Shown: in pieces, positions 1 to 8,409 of the stretch
Position numbering within the stretch: the first letter of the stretch is position 1
How the letters are laid out: every line of letters begins with the position of its first letter
From: JBDFMH01 sp047238125
GTDB lineage: Bacteria > Pseudomonadota > Alphaproteobacteria > Sphingomonadales > Sphingomonadaceae
Assembly: GCF_047238125.1 (NCBI RefSeq)
Contig: NZ_JBDFMH010000001.1
Location: 3,224,001-3,288,000, forward strand
Reading direction: 5' to 3'
DNA: 64,000 bases
The notes under the pieces: generated by a model
Told to the model about the DNA's origin: nothing
Database searches by the model: none
What the model saw: the letters and a program-made list of their open reading frames with translations, nothing else
Translations under genes and position numbers: made by a program

Positions 1-2542
1 AACCGGCCAGGCGCTGACGTTGCGGGCGACCGGTGGCGGCGTGACGCTGGGCAACGGCACGGCTGGAACCGATGCCACGATCGACGCCACCGGCGCAGCG
101 GTCGTGACCGGCACGCTGGCAGCGACGAACATTGCCATCACCGGCGCGTCCGCCGACGTGAACGTGGCGCGCGCTGACGGCCAGTCGTTGACGATCGCGG
201 CGACGGCCGGCGACGCACGGCTGGGCAATGGCAGCGCGACGGGCGGAAGCGCCAGCGTGACGGCAAGCGGGCGTGCAACGATCGGGACGCTGGCGGGCGA
301 GCAGGGTGCGACCGTGGCGGCAGGCGGCGCGGCGGTGATCGACAGCATCGCCAGCAGTGCCGGCGCAGTGACCGTGTCTGGCGGCAGCATCGCGATCGGC
401 ACGGCGACTGCCAGCCAAGCCCTGACGCTGCGCGCCACCGCGGGTGATCTGACGCTGGGCGACGGCACGGCCGACAGCGCCGCGCTCAGTGCGAGCGGCG
501 ATGCGGACGTCTCCGGAAGCCTGAGCGTGACCCAGGACATCGCACTGAGCGCAGGTGGGCGCGCTGATGCCGGTACGCTGCGGGCGACCAATGCGGCGGT
601 CTCGGTGACGGGGGCCAGCGTCGATCTCGGCACGGTCGCCGCGGCCACCACGATCGACGCGACCGCCAGCAGCGGTGCGCTTGCGCTGACATCCGGCACT
701 GCCGGTGGCGCGGTGACGCTGGCCACGACCGGTGGCGGGACCGCTGGCGACATCAGCGTGGGCACGCTCTTCGCCGGCGGGCCAGTGACGGTCACGTCAG
801 CGAGCGATGCCCGGCTCGGCCGCATCACAAGCACGACCGGCGCGATCTCGGTGACGGCGGCAAGCGGGGAAGTCACCGGTACCGGCACCGGCGGCCGCGC
901 CGATCTGACGGCGGGTGGTGCGGCGACGATCATCGGTGGCACGCTGGCGCGGCTCGGCACCGTCACGTCGGGCGGCACGGTGCGGATCGAGGCCGATGCC
1001 ATCGAAACGACGGCCGCCAGCGCCAATGGCGGTGCGTTGACCATCGTTGCGGATGGCGGATCGGTGACGCTCGGCAGCGGCAGCGCGCGAGACGCGGCAA
1101 CGATAATAGCATCGGGCGACGCCACGGTCGCCGGGCTGCTGCGCGCGGCAGGCGGTGCCGTGACGGTGACCGGCAACAACGCTTCCGTCGGCAACGGCCA
1201 GGCCAGCGGCGCGATCGTGCTGACCGCCCGGACCGGATCGGCGACGCTGCGCCAGGGATCGGCCGGGACGACGATCCTCGTCGATGCCGCCACCAAGGCA
1301 TCGCTGGGGGCGGACGGGTTGGTGAGTGCCGGCCCGGCGACCCCCGCGACCGCCAACATCATCGAGGTGCGCGCCAACGATATCGACATCGGTACCGGCA
1401 CGGATCCGGCGGTGCGCCTGCGCGCCAGCGGTGTGAGCCTGCGCAACCGTTCGGCAGGCGCGCTGGCGCTGGGCGATGCGGTGGCCGGCGACAGCGGCTT
1501 TGCATCGTCGCCGATGCAACTGACCGCGCTGGAGCTTAACCGGATCTCGGCGGCCGACCTGATCCTCGACGGCAGCACTCGCGACGTGCGGATCGGAACG
1601 CTGGCGCTGAACGGGGCGGCGGGTTCCCGCACCGTATCGATCTACACGACCGGCCGGATCGACATCACCGGCACCGTCACCGATCCGGGATCGACTGCCG
1701 GGCGGCTGTTCACGCTCGGTGGCACCGCAGCGGGCAATGATTTCGCGAGCGCCATCCGGGCGGCGGCAACGCCGACGGCGGGCGGGCGCCTGCTGTTCTC
1801 CGACAACAGCAACATCGTGCTGGCGGCGAACCGGATCGGCTTCGGCCAGGATCTGGTGTTCCTCGACACGATCGGGCTGACGCCGGGGACGACGCCGCTT
1901 TCGGTGGCGGAAATCGTCGATCGCTTCGTTTCCCAGCCGAACAGCACGCTTTATGTCGCGAACGCATTCCGCAGCAACGGCGTCGCCTATTCCGCGGGTG
2001 CGCAGTTGCTGACCGCGAACCGGCTGACCGTGCGCTATTCGGATTTCGCGCTGTTCCAGAACACCGCGCAGCCCGATGTGGCGGGGGCGGCGTCGGGCGT
2101 ACAGATCAACAGCCTGGACAGCGCGCAAGGCCCGACGATCGCGCTGGGATCGAGCGGCGAGGCTGCGCAGAACGCGTTCGCACTGTTCGGCGAGATCGCT
2201 GACCGCACCGGCACCGCGGCTGCACTGCTGGGCGGCACCCTGATCCAGCTGAACGGCGTCAACCCCAACAACAGCCGCATCAACGGCTGCCTGATCGGAT
2301 CGGGCGGGGGCGGTTGCCTGATCAGTGCGGTGACGCCGCCGGTGGTGAACGTGTTCGATCCGGCGCAGGCGAATGTCTTCGCGTCATCCGCCGATCTGGC
2401 GATCGAGTTCGATCCGGTAGTGGGCACCAACAACGAGGCGCTGTTCAGCGATCTCGGCACGATCGACTTCAATACCGACGACATGGTGCGCTGCGATCCC
2501 GCAAGCGACCCCACCTGCCGCGACACGACGACCGAGCAATGA
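1..2542 (+). CDS. Filamentous-haemagglutinin-like secreted adhesin, 3' part (5' end outside window)
   Basis: The reading frame is open from base 2, so the window starts inside the gene and about 846 C-terminal residues are visible. The first ~450 residues are Gly/Ala/Thr/Ser-rich beta-helix-type repeats; a unit of the form LTxxATxGDxxLGxGxA followed by ASGxAxVxGxL recurs with a period of very roughly 100 residues. This is typical of exoproteins of the two-partner secretion (TPS) type. The tail is non-repetitive, has a Cys-flanked Gly stretch (CLIGSGGGGC) and an FDPVVGTNNEALFSD segment of the kind I associate with sphingomonad haemagglutinin-like proteins. The N-terminal secretion domain and any TpsB/FhaC partner would lie upstream. 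The CHAT lipoprotein gene begins 11 bp after the stop, so the two are probably one operon. The stop is TGA at 2540-2542. Confidence 0.8.
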   Translation, partial: TGQALTLRATGGGVTLGNGTAGTDATIDATGAAVVTGTLAATNIAITGASADVNVARADGQSLTIAATAGDARLGNGSATGGSASVTASGRATIGTLAGEQGATVAAGGAAVIDSIASSAGAVTVSGGSIAIGTATASQALTLRATAGDLTLGDGTADSAALSASGDADVSGSLSVTQDIALSAGGRADAGTLRATNAAVSVTGASVDLGTVAAATTIDATASSGALALTSGTAGGAVTLATTGGGTAGDISVGTLFAGGPVTVTSASDARLGRITSTTGAISVTAASGEVTGTGTGGRADLTAGGAATIIGGTLARLGTVTSGGTVRIEADAIETTAASANGGALTIVADGGSVTLGSGSARDAATIIASGDATVAGLLRAAGGAVTVTGNNASVGNGQASGAIVLTARTGSATLRQGSAGTTILVDAATKASLGADGLVSAGPATPATANIIEVRANDIDIGTGTDPAVRLRASGVSLRNRSAGALALGDAVAGDSGFASSPMQLTALELNRISAADLILDGSTRDVRIGTLALNGAAGSRTVSIYTTGRIDITGTVTDPGSTAGRLFTLGGTAAGNDFASAIRAAATPTAGGRLLFSDNSNIVLAANRIGFGQDLVFLDTIGLTPGTTPLSVAEIVDRFVSQPNSTLYVANAFRSNGVAYSAGAQLLTANRLTVRYSDFALFQNTAQPDVAGAASGVQINSLDSAQGPTIALGSSGEAAQNAFALFGEIADRTGTAAALLGGTLIQLNGVNPNNSRINGCLIGSGGGGCLISAVTPPVVNVFDPAQANVFASSADLAIEFDPVVGTNNEALFSDLGTIDFNTDDMVRCDPASDPTCRDTTTEQ

Positions 2543-2553
2543 GAGGGACCAGG

Positions 2554-5500
2554 ATGACCCCGCGCAAGCTTGCCGGCCTGTGGGCCATGATCGCCCCGCT
2601 CGCGGTCGCGGGTTGCGCGACCGGATCCGCGGTGCCCGTGACCGCGCTGCCCGACAGCTTCGCGCTTGGCCGCGCCAGCAATGGCGAGCCGTGCGTCGCC
2701 AGTCGCAACTTCAAGGACAGGATGTTCCAGGGTGCGCGCCGCTCGGGCTATCTGATCAATTGTCGCGGATCTGCGGCCAGCCGCGCCGTGGGCGCCGTCT
2801 CAGCCGTGCCGGCGGGGATGGCGATGCCTGCCGAGGAGACCAGATATTGCGGCCCGGCGGCAACGGTGACGCTGGCTGGGTTCGGCCCGGTCCAGGCCCA
2901 GCGCTGCTTCGATCCCGCACTGGCCGCGCCGACCGTGGTGGTGAACGCCGTCAGGGGCGGCTATCGGCTGCGCGGATCCGCGGTGCCGAGCGTCGTCGGC
3001 CCGATGGAAGGCGCTTTCAAGGCGCTGGCCGGAACCGCGCCGGTGCCGACCGCCACGACCGCCGACGCGCCCGCATCGATCACGCTGGCGTCGCTGGCGG
3101 ACGCGCCGATGGTGGATGCAGCGATGGCCGCCACCGAGAGCGCGTTCGACCCAGCGATACCGCTGCGCGAAGGCATCCTGCTCAATCGCCAGGGCCTGTA
3201 TGTCGAGGCATCGCGGGTGCTGAACGATGCGATCAGCCGGCTCCCGCAGAACGCGCCGGCCGATGTCCGCGTCGAGCTTGGCCTGGAGGCGGGCCTGGCC
3301 GATTCCAATATCCGCTTCACCGATGCGTCTGCCGAGCATTTCCAGCGAGCCGAGCAGATACTGGCAAGCGATCAGACCGTCGCCAACCGCGCCTTCCTGG
3401 AACGCAAGCGCACCACCTATCGCGCGCTCGACGCGCTCAACCGCCGCGATTGGAAGACCGCGCTGAACGCGTTGACCGTGGCATCACCCGATTCCCCACT
3501 CGAGGATCCGACGCTGTTGGCGGAGGCAAACCGCGCGCGCACCGGGCAGCGCGACGCTTCCAATTCGGTGGGTGGCGAGGATTCGAGCCGCCTTTCGCAG
3601 CTGGTGATCGATGCGCAGCGATCCTGGGCGTCAAGTGTGGCGGTGCTGGCCCAGGGCGGGGCGGGCAGCCTTTCCGCCAGCCAGACCGAGCTTGGCCGCG
3701 CGGTCGCCAATCTCGATGTGCTGCTGGGCGGGCAGATCGACCCCGCCTCGATCCTGTGGCTGACCGCGCAGGTGGAACGCCAGGCCGGGCGGATCGACCT
3801 GCGCCGGGGTGAGGCGGCGGGCGGATCGCCGGCGGACATCCAGGCGGCGGTGGCCAAGTTCGATTGCGCGCTGGCGGCGCTGGAAGGCGCGCGCCCGGCA
3901 TCCGAGACCAGCTGTGCGATCCGGCTGCAACCAGAGGAACGCGCGCGGTTGATGCGGGCGGGCGGACGCGTGAGCGGGCCGATCGTGGCCGAGACGCAGA
4001 TGGAGCGGGCGAGCCTGCTGAAGCGATCCGGCGCGCCGACCGCGACCGTGCTCAACGATTACAACAACGCTGTCGATGCGCTGATCGCATCCAACCGCAC
4101 CGGTGGCGCGGTGCCCGCTGGGCTCGAAACCTATCTCGATCTGCTTTCGGAGGAAGCCGTCGCCAACCCGGCTTCGGACGCGGCTGAGCGTTTCTTCCGT
4201 GCGATCCAGGCGATCGGCGAGCCGGCGATCGCGCGGCAGATGTCGCAGCTTCAATCAGTCGTCACCAGCGATGGCACGACTGGCGCTAAGGTGCGCGATC
4301 GGGCCGAGCTCAACCGCCAGATCACCAGCCTGCGCTATGCGATCGCATCGCCATCAACCGATGCCGCAACCCGCGCGACCCTCGAGACCGAGCGGAACGC
4401 CAAACAGCAGCAGCTGGACGCGGTGGAGGCCGCTCTGGGTGCCGACAAGCGTTACGCCAATCTCGACGATCGCCCGACGACTGTGGCCGAAATCCAGGCC
4501 GCGCTGACGCCGGGTGAAGTCTATTGGAAACTCGTCGAGCTGCGCGCGCGCGTCTACGGCGTAGCGATCGGGCGGGATCGGGTGCAGGTCTATCCCGTCA
4601 AGGAAAGCGCCCGCAACCTGACCACGATCGCGCGAGTGGTGCGGCGATCGATCCGTGACGTGCGCGACAACCAGAAGCTGCCATTCTACAATGTCAGTGC
4701 GTCAGCCGCGCTGTACCAGTTGATCGCGGGCCCTGCGCGGGACCAGCTGGCGGCCGCGAAAGCGATCGTGGTCGATCCGGGCGGGCCGCTGGCCGATCTG
4801 CCCGCGGGCGTGCTGGTGACCGACGCGGCAAGCGCCAAGGCCTATGCCGCCAGCCGCGCGAAGGCTCCGAATGATTACAGCAAGGTCGCCTTCCTGGCGG
4901 CACGAGCCGATCTGGCGACCGCGCTGAGCCCCCGATCCTTCCTAATCTCGCGGGCCCTGTCCGCCTCGGCGGCAGCCAAGCCGTTCATTGGGTTCGGCGA
5001 GCATAGTGCGCCGACTTCGCTGCCGCAGCTGGCATCGGCGGCGCCGGTTTCGCTGGGGCTTGGCTGCCCGATCGAGCTGACCGAGCTGGCGACCGTCTCC
5101 GCCCAGAACGAGCCGATCAGCGCCACCAAGATCGCGCTGGCCGAACAGGCATTGGGCGTGAGCGGGGCGCCGACGGTGACGGGACCTGCCTTCACCGACG
5201 CCGCCGTGCGCGAGCGCAAGGATCTCGATCAATATCAGGTGCTGCTGTTTGCCACCCACGGCCTGCCGGAGACGAAATATGGCTGCACCAGCATCCCGCC
5301 ATCGCTGCTGACGACGATCGGCGGCGAGGGATCGGACGGGTTCCTGAGCTTCCGCGAGATCGCTGAACTGCGGCTCGATGCGAACCTCGTGGTGCTGGCG
5401 GCGTGCGAAACATCGGCAGGCGCGAGCCAGCGGCTGGCCCGATCGAGCGGGCAGGAGGAAGGCGGGCGATCGCTCGACGGGCTGGTGCGTGCCTTCCTGA

Positions 5501-5757
5501 CCGCCAATGCGCGCGCGGTGCTGGCGACCTACTGGACGGTCTCGGTCGATCAGGAATCGGATGAACTGTTCCGCGCCTTCTACACACGCGGGCGCACCGC
5601 CACGATCGGTGATGCGCTGCGCGCCGCGCAGACCGAGCTGATGCAGAGCCAACGCTATTCGCATCCCTATTATTGGGGCGCCTATTTCCTGGTGGGCGAT
5701 GCCAGCAAGCGGATGTTGTCTGCACCCGGCGGGGGCGCGCCCGCGGCTTCGCGCTGA
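2554..5757 (+). CDS. CHAT-domain (caspase-like) protease lipoprotein with helical-repeat region
   Basis: 1067 residues from ATG 2554, preceded by the Shine-Dalgarno GAGAGGGA; an upstream in-frame extension would run through the adhesin gene and was discarded. The N-terminus is a lipoprotein signal with lipobox VAGC, so the protein is probably anchored at an outer or inner membrane facing the periplasm. The middle (about residues 190-640) is Ala-rich and helical with TPR-like spacing. The C-terminus is a CHAT domain, a clan CD cysteine peptidase fold shared with caspases and separase. The catalytic dyad is visible as His902 in FATHG and Cys951 in AACETS. The gene follows the adhesin with an 11-bp gap. 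A role in processing the adhesin or another envelope target is inference; no substrate is shown by the sequence. Confidence 0.85.
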   Translation: MTPRKLAGLWAMIAPLAVAGCATGSAVPVTALPDSFALGRASNGEPCVASRNFKDRMFQGARRSGYLINCRGSAASRAVGAVSAVPAGMAMPAEETRYCGPAATVTLAGFGPVQAQRCFDPALAAPTVVVNAVRGGYRLRGSAVPSVVGPMEGAFKALAGTAPVPTATTADAPASITLASLADAPMVDAAMAATESAFDPAIPLREGILLNRQGLYVEASRVLNDAISRLPQNAPADVRVELGLEAGLADSNIRFTDASAEHFQRAEQILASDQTVANRAFLERKRTTYRALDALNRRDWKTALNALTVASPDSPLEDPTLLAEANRARTGQRDASNSVGGEDSSRLSQLVIDAQRSWASSVAVLAQGGAGSLSASQTELGRAVANLDVLLGGQIDPASILWLTAQVERQAGRIDLRRGEAAGGSPADIQAAVAKFDCALAALEGARPASETSCAIRLQPEERARLMRAGGRVSGPIVAETQMERASLLKRSGAPTATVLNDYNNAVDALIASNRTGGAVPAGLETYLDLLSEEAVANPASDAAERFFRAIQAIGEPAIARQMSQLQSVVTSDGTTGAKVRDRAELNRQITSLRYAIASPSTDAATRATLETERNAKQQQLDAVEAALGADKRYANLDDRPTTVAEIQAALTPGEVYWKLVELRARVYGVAIGRDRVQVYPVKESARNLTTIARVVRRSIRDVRDNQKLPFYNVSASAALYQLIAGPARDQLAAAKAIVVDPGGPLADLPAGVLVTDAASAKAYAASRAKAPNDYSKVAFLAARADLATALSPRSFLISRALSASAAAKPFIGFGEHSAPTSLPQLASAAPVSLGLGCPIELTELATVSAQNEPISATKIALAEQALGVSGAPTVTGPAFTDAAVRERKDLDQYQVLLFATHGLPETKYGCTSIPPSLLTTIGGEGSDGFLSFREIAELRLDANLVVLAACETSAGASQRLARSSGQEEGGRSLDGLVRAFLTANARAVLATYWTVSVDQESDELFRAFYTRGRTATIGDALRAAQTELMQSQRYSHPYYWGAYFLVGDASKRMLSAPGGGAPAASR

Positions 5758-5764
5758 CGGTCGA

Positions 5765-6262
5765 TCAGCCGCCCAGTGCGCCCCACTGGGCGGGCATCCG
5801 CCGCAGCCCGCCGCCTGCGTAGATCTGGCGCTCCAGCCCGGCCTCGGTTTCGATCACGAACGAGCTGACCTTGGCGAACATCTGCTCCAGCTGATCGGGC
5901 GGGGTGGCCCCCAGGAACGGGTGCAGCACGCGCGGATCCCACATCCGGAACAGCACCGGCCCGACGCCATCGGGCAGCCGCACCTGCAGAAAATGGCGGA
6001 TGTGGCGCCGCACCGCATCCAGCCCCATCGGGCTGGTGAGGAAGATGCCCCACGATCGGCCGAGCCCCTGGGCGCCCCATATGTCGGCTATTTTCGGCGC
6101 GGCGGCGAGCGCGAAGATGAAGGGCGAGACGCGACGCATGTCTTCCCCGATATCGCCGGTGAACAGGCACGGCGCATCGAGCGGATCGAGTTCCCGGATC
6201 AACGGATAGAGCCCGGGCGAACGCGCGCAATCGAGAATGCCGTAGACTTGCTGGCGCTGCAT
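5765..6262 (-). CDS. DUF4123 T6SS effector adaptor/chaperone
   Basis: 165 residues. The sequence has the DUF4123 layout: an N-terminal YGILDCARSP segment, a central GLGRSWGIFLTSP block and a downstream HLRxxLxVRLPDG-like block with FRMWDPRVL. DUF4123 proteins (Tap/TEC family) load effectors onto VgrG or PAAR. The start codon overlaps the stop of the upstream PAAR-transglycosylase gene by one base (ATGA), so the two are translationally coupled, and this protein is very likely the dedicated loader of that effector. The stop lies 7 bp from the convergent CHAT gene stop, leaving almost no room for a terminator. Confidence 0.85.
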   Translation of the reverse strand: MQRQQVYGILDCARSPGLYPLIRELDPLDAPCLFTGDIGEDMRRVSPFIFALAAAPKIADIWGAQGLGRSWGIFLTSPMGLDAVRRHIRHFLQVRLPDGVGPVLFRMWDPRVLHPFLGATPPDQLEQMFAKVSSFVIETEAGLERQIYAGGGLRRMPAQWGALGG

Positions 6263-7260
6263 CAGCCGCGAACCCCCGCGATCATTTCCTGCAGCTTGGC
6301 GAGCGCGGCTTCGTCCACGCCGTCCGGCACCAGCCCGGCCTGCCGCAGCCGTTCGATATTGGCTCTCGCATAGTCCGCCCCAACGAGGATCGCGGTGGCG
6401 GGATCGTCGCGCAGCGCCAGCAGTTCGTCCCGCCGGGCGGCGAGCACCTGGCCATATGTGTCGAGCAGCCCGGCCTGCTCGGCAATCGCGTTCAGTTGTG
6501 ATCCGCGCCGCTCCGCCTCCGCAATCCAGGTGCTCGGGATGAATTGCGTCAGCCCGCGCGCACCCGATATCGCCGCCGCGCTAAGCGTATCCCAGGCGCC
6601 ATCCTTCTTGATTGCGGCTTCGGCATCGATGATCGCCGCCACCGTCTGCGCCGAAAGCCCGGTGTTGGCGGCCGCGGCCAGGATCGCGTCGCGATGGATC
6701 TCGTTCTCGCCCAGCTTCAGATCGGCGGCGCCGAACGGATCGGGCGTGGCCGGCTTCTTGGGCACCTTGTTGGCAGCCGCCGCGGCGGCGGCGCAGATCT
6801 CGCAGAACGGCGCGCCGGTGATCGCCGCATCGGCCAGCACCTTCGCCTGATAGGGCAGGTTATTATATTCGAGCGGCACCCAGCCTGCCGCGATATCGCT
6901 GGTGATGGTGCCGCCGGCCTTGCCGCCGCCGGGGCCCGCGCCGCCCCCGCCGCCTCCGCCGCCTCCGCCGGCATCGCCGATGATGACGGTCGGCGCGCCA
7001 ACGACGAGGTTGCCGCCATGCGCGGTCATGTCACCGATCCGCGCGGCGGGCTTGCCGTTGACCATCACCGTCATCGAACCCTTGACGATGACGTCCATCG
7101 GGATCGCGCAGACGCATTGATCGCCGACCCGTGCCTGCGGCATGCCGACTGTGATCACGGTGGGTGCACCGAGGATGACCGGGCCGCCGACATGCGGCGT
7201 GGGCCCGGGCCCGACCATCGGGCAGACGTGCATGTCGCCGATCCGCGATGCGGGGGGCAT
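6262..7260 (-). CDS. PAAR-domain T6SS spike protein with C-terminal lytic-transglycosylase-like effector domain
   Basis: 332 residues from ATG 7260; a longer frame to 7569 would run into the divergent CPBP gene. Residues 1-98 form a PAAR spike tip, with repeated RIGD/RVGD turns, GAPTVI segments and conserved Cys and His (HVCP, CVCAIP, TAHGG). A poly-Gly linker (about 98-117) follows. Residues about 185-310 resemble an SLT/lysozyme-like domain: candidate catalytic Glu214 in IDAEAA and the substrate-groove motif SGARGLTQFIPSTW. It is therefore a probable evolved PAAR effector that cleaves peptidoglycan glycan strands in the target periplasm. It is coupled to the DUF4123 adaptor. I do not see a classical immunity gene next to it. 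The catalytic assignment is by motif only. Confidence 0.85.
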   Translation of the reverse strand: MPPASRIGDMHVCPMVGPGPTPHVGGPVILGAPTVITVGMPQARVGDQCVCAIPMDVIVKGSMTVMVNGKPAARIGDMTAHGGNLVVGAPTVIIGDAGGGGGGGGGGAGPGGGKAGGTITSDIAAGWVPLEYNNLPYQAKVLADAAITGAPFCEICAAAAAAANKVPKKPATPDPFGAADLKLGENEIHRDAILAAAANTGLSAQTVAAIIDAEAAIKKDGAWDTLSAAAISGARGLTQFIPSTWIAEAERRGSQLNAIAEQAGLLDTYGQVLAARRDELLALRDDPATAILVGADYARANIERLRQAGLVPDGVDEAALAKLQEMIAGVRG

Positions 7261-7450
7261 CAGCCGAGCATCGCCGCAGCCGGCGCGATGGCGATGAACG
7301 CACCCATCTGTTCTTCCTCGTGCTGCGCAATAGTTGCATATACTGTGGCGATAGGGCGGGCTAGTGTTGCGTATCACAGCTGAAAGCAGGCGTTGACCTA
7401 GGACAGGGGCGTCCGGGCGCGCGGACGGGGTTAGGCGGCCGGCGGGGGAG

Positions 7451-8407
7451 ATGGGGATGACGACACCGTCGGAAGAGGCGGACGTCCTGGCCGAGATGTT
7501 CGGATCCCGCACCGCCGGGCGCGACCGCACCGTGCGCATCGATCCGGCTGCTGCAGCCGCGCCCGCCACGCCGCGATCGCCGAAGCACGCGCACCTGATC
7601 GCCGCGGCCAGCCTGATCGTGGCGATCGCGATCGGATCGGCCTGCCTGACGGGCGGGATCGCCGTGGCGGGGCATCTGGCGCTATCGATCTGGCCGGCCG
7701 GCGATGGTGATCCGCCGCTGGTGGAGGCACTCTACATCTGCTGCATCTTCGTGCCGATGGCGCTGGCGGCGCTGATCGGCGGGCGGTTGACGGCGACCCA
7801 TCCACTGGCGGCCGGCCGCCGGCCGTGGGCGATGGCCGGGCTGGGGGCGCTGATGGGGGCGACCGGAGTCGTGATCGCCACGGGCTATGCAGTGGTTGCC
7901 GGCGCGACGACCACCGGCGCGGGCGCGCTGATCGGGCCGGCGCTGGCGATCGGCGCGGTGCTCGTGCTGATCCAGTCCGGCACCGAGGAATTGTTCCTGC
8001 GCGGCTGGCTGCAACCCGTGCTGTCGCGCGCCTGGGGCGGCTGGATCGCAGTGCTGCTATCCGCGCTGGTGTTCGCCGGGCTCCATCTGCTGGGCGGGGG
8101 CCGCAGCCCGGTGACGATGGCGAACCTGATGCTGGGCGGAATCCTGTTCGGCCTGCTCGCCTGGCGCGGTGGCGGCATCGTCGGCGCGGTGGCAGCGCAC
8201 TACAGCTGGAACATGATCGAAGGGCTGGTGCTGGGCCTGGATCCCAATCCCGGTGTCGGCAGCTTCGGCGCCTTGTGGGACATCGATCTCGTCGGCAATC
8301 CGCTGTGGGGCGGATCGGACGAGGGACTGAACGCATCGATCGCGATGACGATCGTGCTGGTGGCGCTGGTGGTGCCACTGGCGACCCGCGCGCGCACCGT
8401 GAAGTGA
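7451..8407 (+). CDS. CPBP family intramembrane metalloprotease with N-terminal RTV motif
   Basis: 318 residues. The three CPBP (CAAX protease and bacteriocin-processing, Abi) motifs are all present: Glu179-Glu180 and Arg184 in EELFLR, Phe208 and His212 in FAGLH, and His250/Asn254 in HYSWN. Several hydrophobic helices (about 47-80, 90-112, 126-175, 195-212, 222-255, 288-312) make it polytopic. The cytosolic N-terminus (1-45) carries GRDRTVRIDP, which matches the N-terminal RTV motifs of TssL and PpkA in this window. It is divergent from the PAAR effector gene and lies inside the T6SS island. The ATG at 7451 has SD GGGGGAG close upstream; ATG 7457 is an alternative. The substrate is unknown. 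Possible roles are T6SS regulation or self-protection (inference). Confidence 0.85.
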   Translation: MGMTTPSEEADVLAEMFGSRTAGRDRTVRIDPAAAAAPATPRSPKHAHLIAAASLIVAIAIGSACLTGGIAVAGHLALSIWPAGDGDPPLVEALYICCIFVPMALAALIGGRLTATHPLAAGRRPWAMAGLGALMGATGVVIATGYAVVAGATTTGAGALIGPALAIGAVLVLIQSGTEELFLRGWLQPVLSRAWGGWIAVLLSALVFAGLHLLGGGRSPVTMANLMLGGILFGLLAWRGGGIVGAVAAHYSWNMIEGLVLGLDPNPGVGSFGALWDIDLVGNPLWGGSDEGLNASIAMTIVLVALVVPLATRARTVK

Positions 8408-8409
8408 GC

